Source of the DNA: Halobacteriovorax sp.
GTDB lineage: Bacteria > Bdellovibrionota > Bacteriovoracia > Bacteriovoracales > Bacteriovoracaceae
Assembly (NCBI GenBank): GCA_002686115.1
Contig: NZAF01000060.1
Location: 4,146 to 10,613, forward strand
DNA length: 6,468 bases
Direction of reading: 5' to 3'
Notes under the pieces: generated by a model
Seen by the model: only the letters and a program-made list of their open reading frames with translations
Told to the model about the DNA's origin: nothing
The model's database searches: none
Translations under genes and position numbers: made by a program
Part shown: piece by piece, positions 4,812 through 6,468 of the stretch
How positions within the stretch are numbered: position 1 is the stretch's first letter
Layout of the letters: every line of letters starts with the position of its first letter

Positions 4812-6468
4812 AATATACTTCTACTTTCTCAAGTTTCTTAACATTTAAAACCTTAAGCATTGCTAAGTACTTTTGAACACCCTTAACTGTTTTATCATTA
4901 ATCGTATCTTCCATCACCTTATAAGCGACATCATCTAGCAAATCGATATTACCAAAAATCTTTTCCGGTTTCGCAATATCAAGCAACTGATGTGCAAAAG
5001 CTTCCTCGTTTGTATTCTTTGGAGAAAAGATAATTTGATAAAGCTTTTTAGTATCGACCGCTCCATCACTCTTTGTAATATCAATTCCACTATCTTTTAA
5101 AAGTTTCTTCATATTGACTGATGAAAATGGATTCTTTGAGCTTGCTTTACTATCTAAAACTTTTGCTAAATTACTAACAAGCTCTTGCTTTATCTCCTCT
5201 ATTTCTTTTTTTAGAACCTTTTGCGCCTTACCTGACAAAGACTTTACTTGATTCTCAACAGTAGCAAAAAAACCTTTTGTAATATTCGCTAAAGCGTCTA
5301 CAGTAACGGCTTTAGATAAACCGAGTTTCCCTCTGACTTGTGCCTTAACAGACTCACCAATCAATCTTGCTCTTGCTGTTGCAATTTTTCTAATGATAAT
5401 GGACTCACCCATCACACTCAAAAAACCTAACCTTTTACCTAAGTGTGGTCCACCTTGAATTAAAAGGTATGGTAAATCTGTTCTTAACCTCATTGGTGCC
5501 TTGTGAAAAATATTAGTAAATAAATCAATATTCTTATATAAATATCTTTCAAAGTCTTTTGCCGGTAATCTATTTAGATCATCATACATTTTTAAAAAAT
5601 CTTCTTTGAAGCGGCTCATATTATAAGTGTTTTCATGCCATGCTTTTCTAATCCAGTTAGTCCCCCAAGTCAGCTCACCTCTATCCGCTTTTTGATACTT
5701 TTCAATAACTTTTTCGATTTTTCCATTTTTAAATCGACCAATATACTTATCTAAAAAGCTCACCATAGTACTAGGTTTACCGAAATACTCGACTAAGGTC
5801 TTAGCTGTTCTTTCGTCAATTTCTCTTCTCGTATAATTAACAACAGTATCAGTCTGATAACGGGCAACACCGACATTTCTTCTAGTAGAGTTCTTTGATA
5901 TATCATCTATTAATGCATTCAACTTATTTTTTAACTGTTCTTTAGAAATCTTGCCTAATCTTAAATCTTTTTGAATCGCTTGAAGCTTCTTTTTATAATG
6001 AAAGACTTGCTTCTCACTTAAAACGCTATTAGACATAATTGCATTTACTTTATCAAAGTCTATACCTTGAATATTCTTTTTTATATTGCCACCATAACTC
6101 GTGAACTTTAAAACTATCTTGGCTAACTCTATTTCACTTTCTGCTGTAATTGCAGCAGCAGACTTACCAGCTTCACCAAAGGCACGTTTAACCCCAAGTT
6201 CTTTATGGAACTGCTTCATAAACTTCAACTGATGTTTTATACCTTTACTACCTAAATAAAGTGATCGACTCAATATTCCGACTAGTGGAACAATACTAAC
6301 AGTTTCAATAATAGCCCATGCTTTACTAGAATCAACATTCTCATAAGCATCATGAGTAGAAAAACCTAAGTCTGTCATTAATCTCACATCTGATACTTGT
6401 TCTTGAGACCTAAAATACATTCCCCATTCATTATACGCTGCAGTCCCTTGCATTCCAAAACCAGCAGC
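4810..6468 (-). CDS. Large helix-rich, cysteine-free hypothetical protein, partial at its N-terminus
   Basis: The minus-strand frame is open to the window edge, giving 552 residues. An internal ATG at 6453 is preceded by an in-frame Ala-Ala-Gly-Phe-Gly and lacks a visible ribosome site, so the true start is probably beyond the window. I do not recognise a family. One hydrophobic segment at about residues 45-67, counting from that Met (AWAIIETVSIVPLVGILSR), looks like a membrane helix. The rest is charged, Lys-rich and predominantly helical, with coiled-coil-like stretches near 145-185 and 400-432. There is no cysteine anywhere in the visible sequence. No catalytic motif, Walker box or repeat is apparent. 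An envelope or surface location is suggested by the membrane segment and by the exported neighbours, but this is inference. It converges with the gene ending at 4755 and shares its terminator. Confidence 0.8.
   Translation of the reverse strand, partial: AAGFGMQGTAAYNEWGMYFRSQEQVSDVRLMTDLGFSTHDAYENVDSSKAWAIIETVSIVPLVGILSRSLYLGSKGIKHQLKFMKQFHKELGVKRAFGEAGKSAAAITAESEIELAKIVLKFTSYGGNIKKNIQGIDFDKVNAIMSNSVLSEKQVFHYKKKLQAIQKDLRLGKISKEQLKNKLNALIDDISKNSTRRNVGVARYQTDTVVNYTRREIDERTAKTLVEYFGKPSTMVSFLDKYIGRFKNGKIEKVIEKYQKADRGELTWGTNWIRKAWHENTYNMSRFKEDFLKMYDDLNRLPAKDFERYLYKNIDLFTNIFHKAPMRLRTDLPYLLIQGGPHLGKRLGFLSVMGESIIIRKIATARARLIGESVKAQVRGKLGLSKAVTVDALANITKGFFATVENQVKSLSGKAQKVLKKEIEEIKQELVSNLAKVLDSKASSKNPFSSVNMKKLLKDSGIDITKSDGAVDTKKLYQIIFSPKNTNEEAFAHQLLDIAKPEKIFGNIDLLDDVAYKVMEDTINDKTVKGVQKYLAMLKVLNVKKLEKVEVY

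Noticed and set aside
6451..6453. ATG at 6453 as the true start of the last minus-strand gene
   Set aside because: The frame continues in sense codons to the window edge, with no ribosome site before this ATG, so the gene is treated as partial.

Overview
The window is AT-rich (roughly one third G+C by eye) bacterial chromosome. It holds the end of a housekeeping tRNA-synthetase operon followed by four genes with little or no recognisable family membership. Codon use and overall character suggest a low-GC predatory bacterium of the Bacteriovorax/Halobacteriovorax type (Bdellovibrionota). That placement is an impression from protein style, not something the sequence proves.

Layout. Positions 1-132 are the last 43 codons of leucyl-tRNA synthetase. 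After a 13-base gap comes a complete methionyl-tRNA synthetase (146-1624), closed by a strong rho-independent terminator (1629-1669). A short spacer with a possible promoter leads to a small plus-strand hypothetical gene (1787-2038). Its stop codon abuts the stop codon of a minus-strand gene (3592-2039) with no base between them. That minus-strand gene encodes an apparently exported protein of the endonuclease/exonuclease/phosphatase (EEP, DNase I-like) fold. A 164-base divergent spacer separates it from a plus-strand gene (3757-4755) for an exported protein with a CxxC motif. A hairpin terminator with U-rich flanks on both sides (4781-4811) divides that gene from a large minus-strand gene (6468-4810, open at the window edge). 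The latter encodes a basic, helix-rich, cysteine-free protein with one membrane-like segment.

How the genes fit together. leuS and metG form a co-directional translation operon. The three larger genes after it look like envelope or secreted proteins. The EEP protein keeps all the catalytic residues expected of the fold, so it is probably an active secreted nuclease or phosphodiesterase. In a predator such an enzyme could digest prey nucleic acid, but that is inference. No mobile element, CRISPR array, RNA gene or known defence system is visible. I do not see convincing evidence for a new multi-gene system. The best leads are the EEP enzyme with its unusually long insert before the last catalytic motif, and the two unassigned envelope-type proteins.
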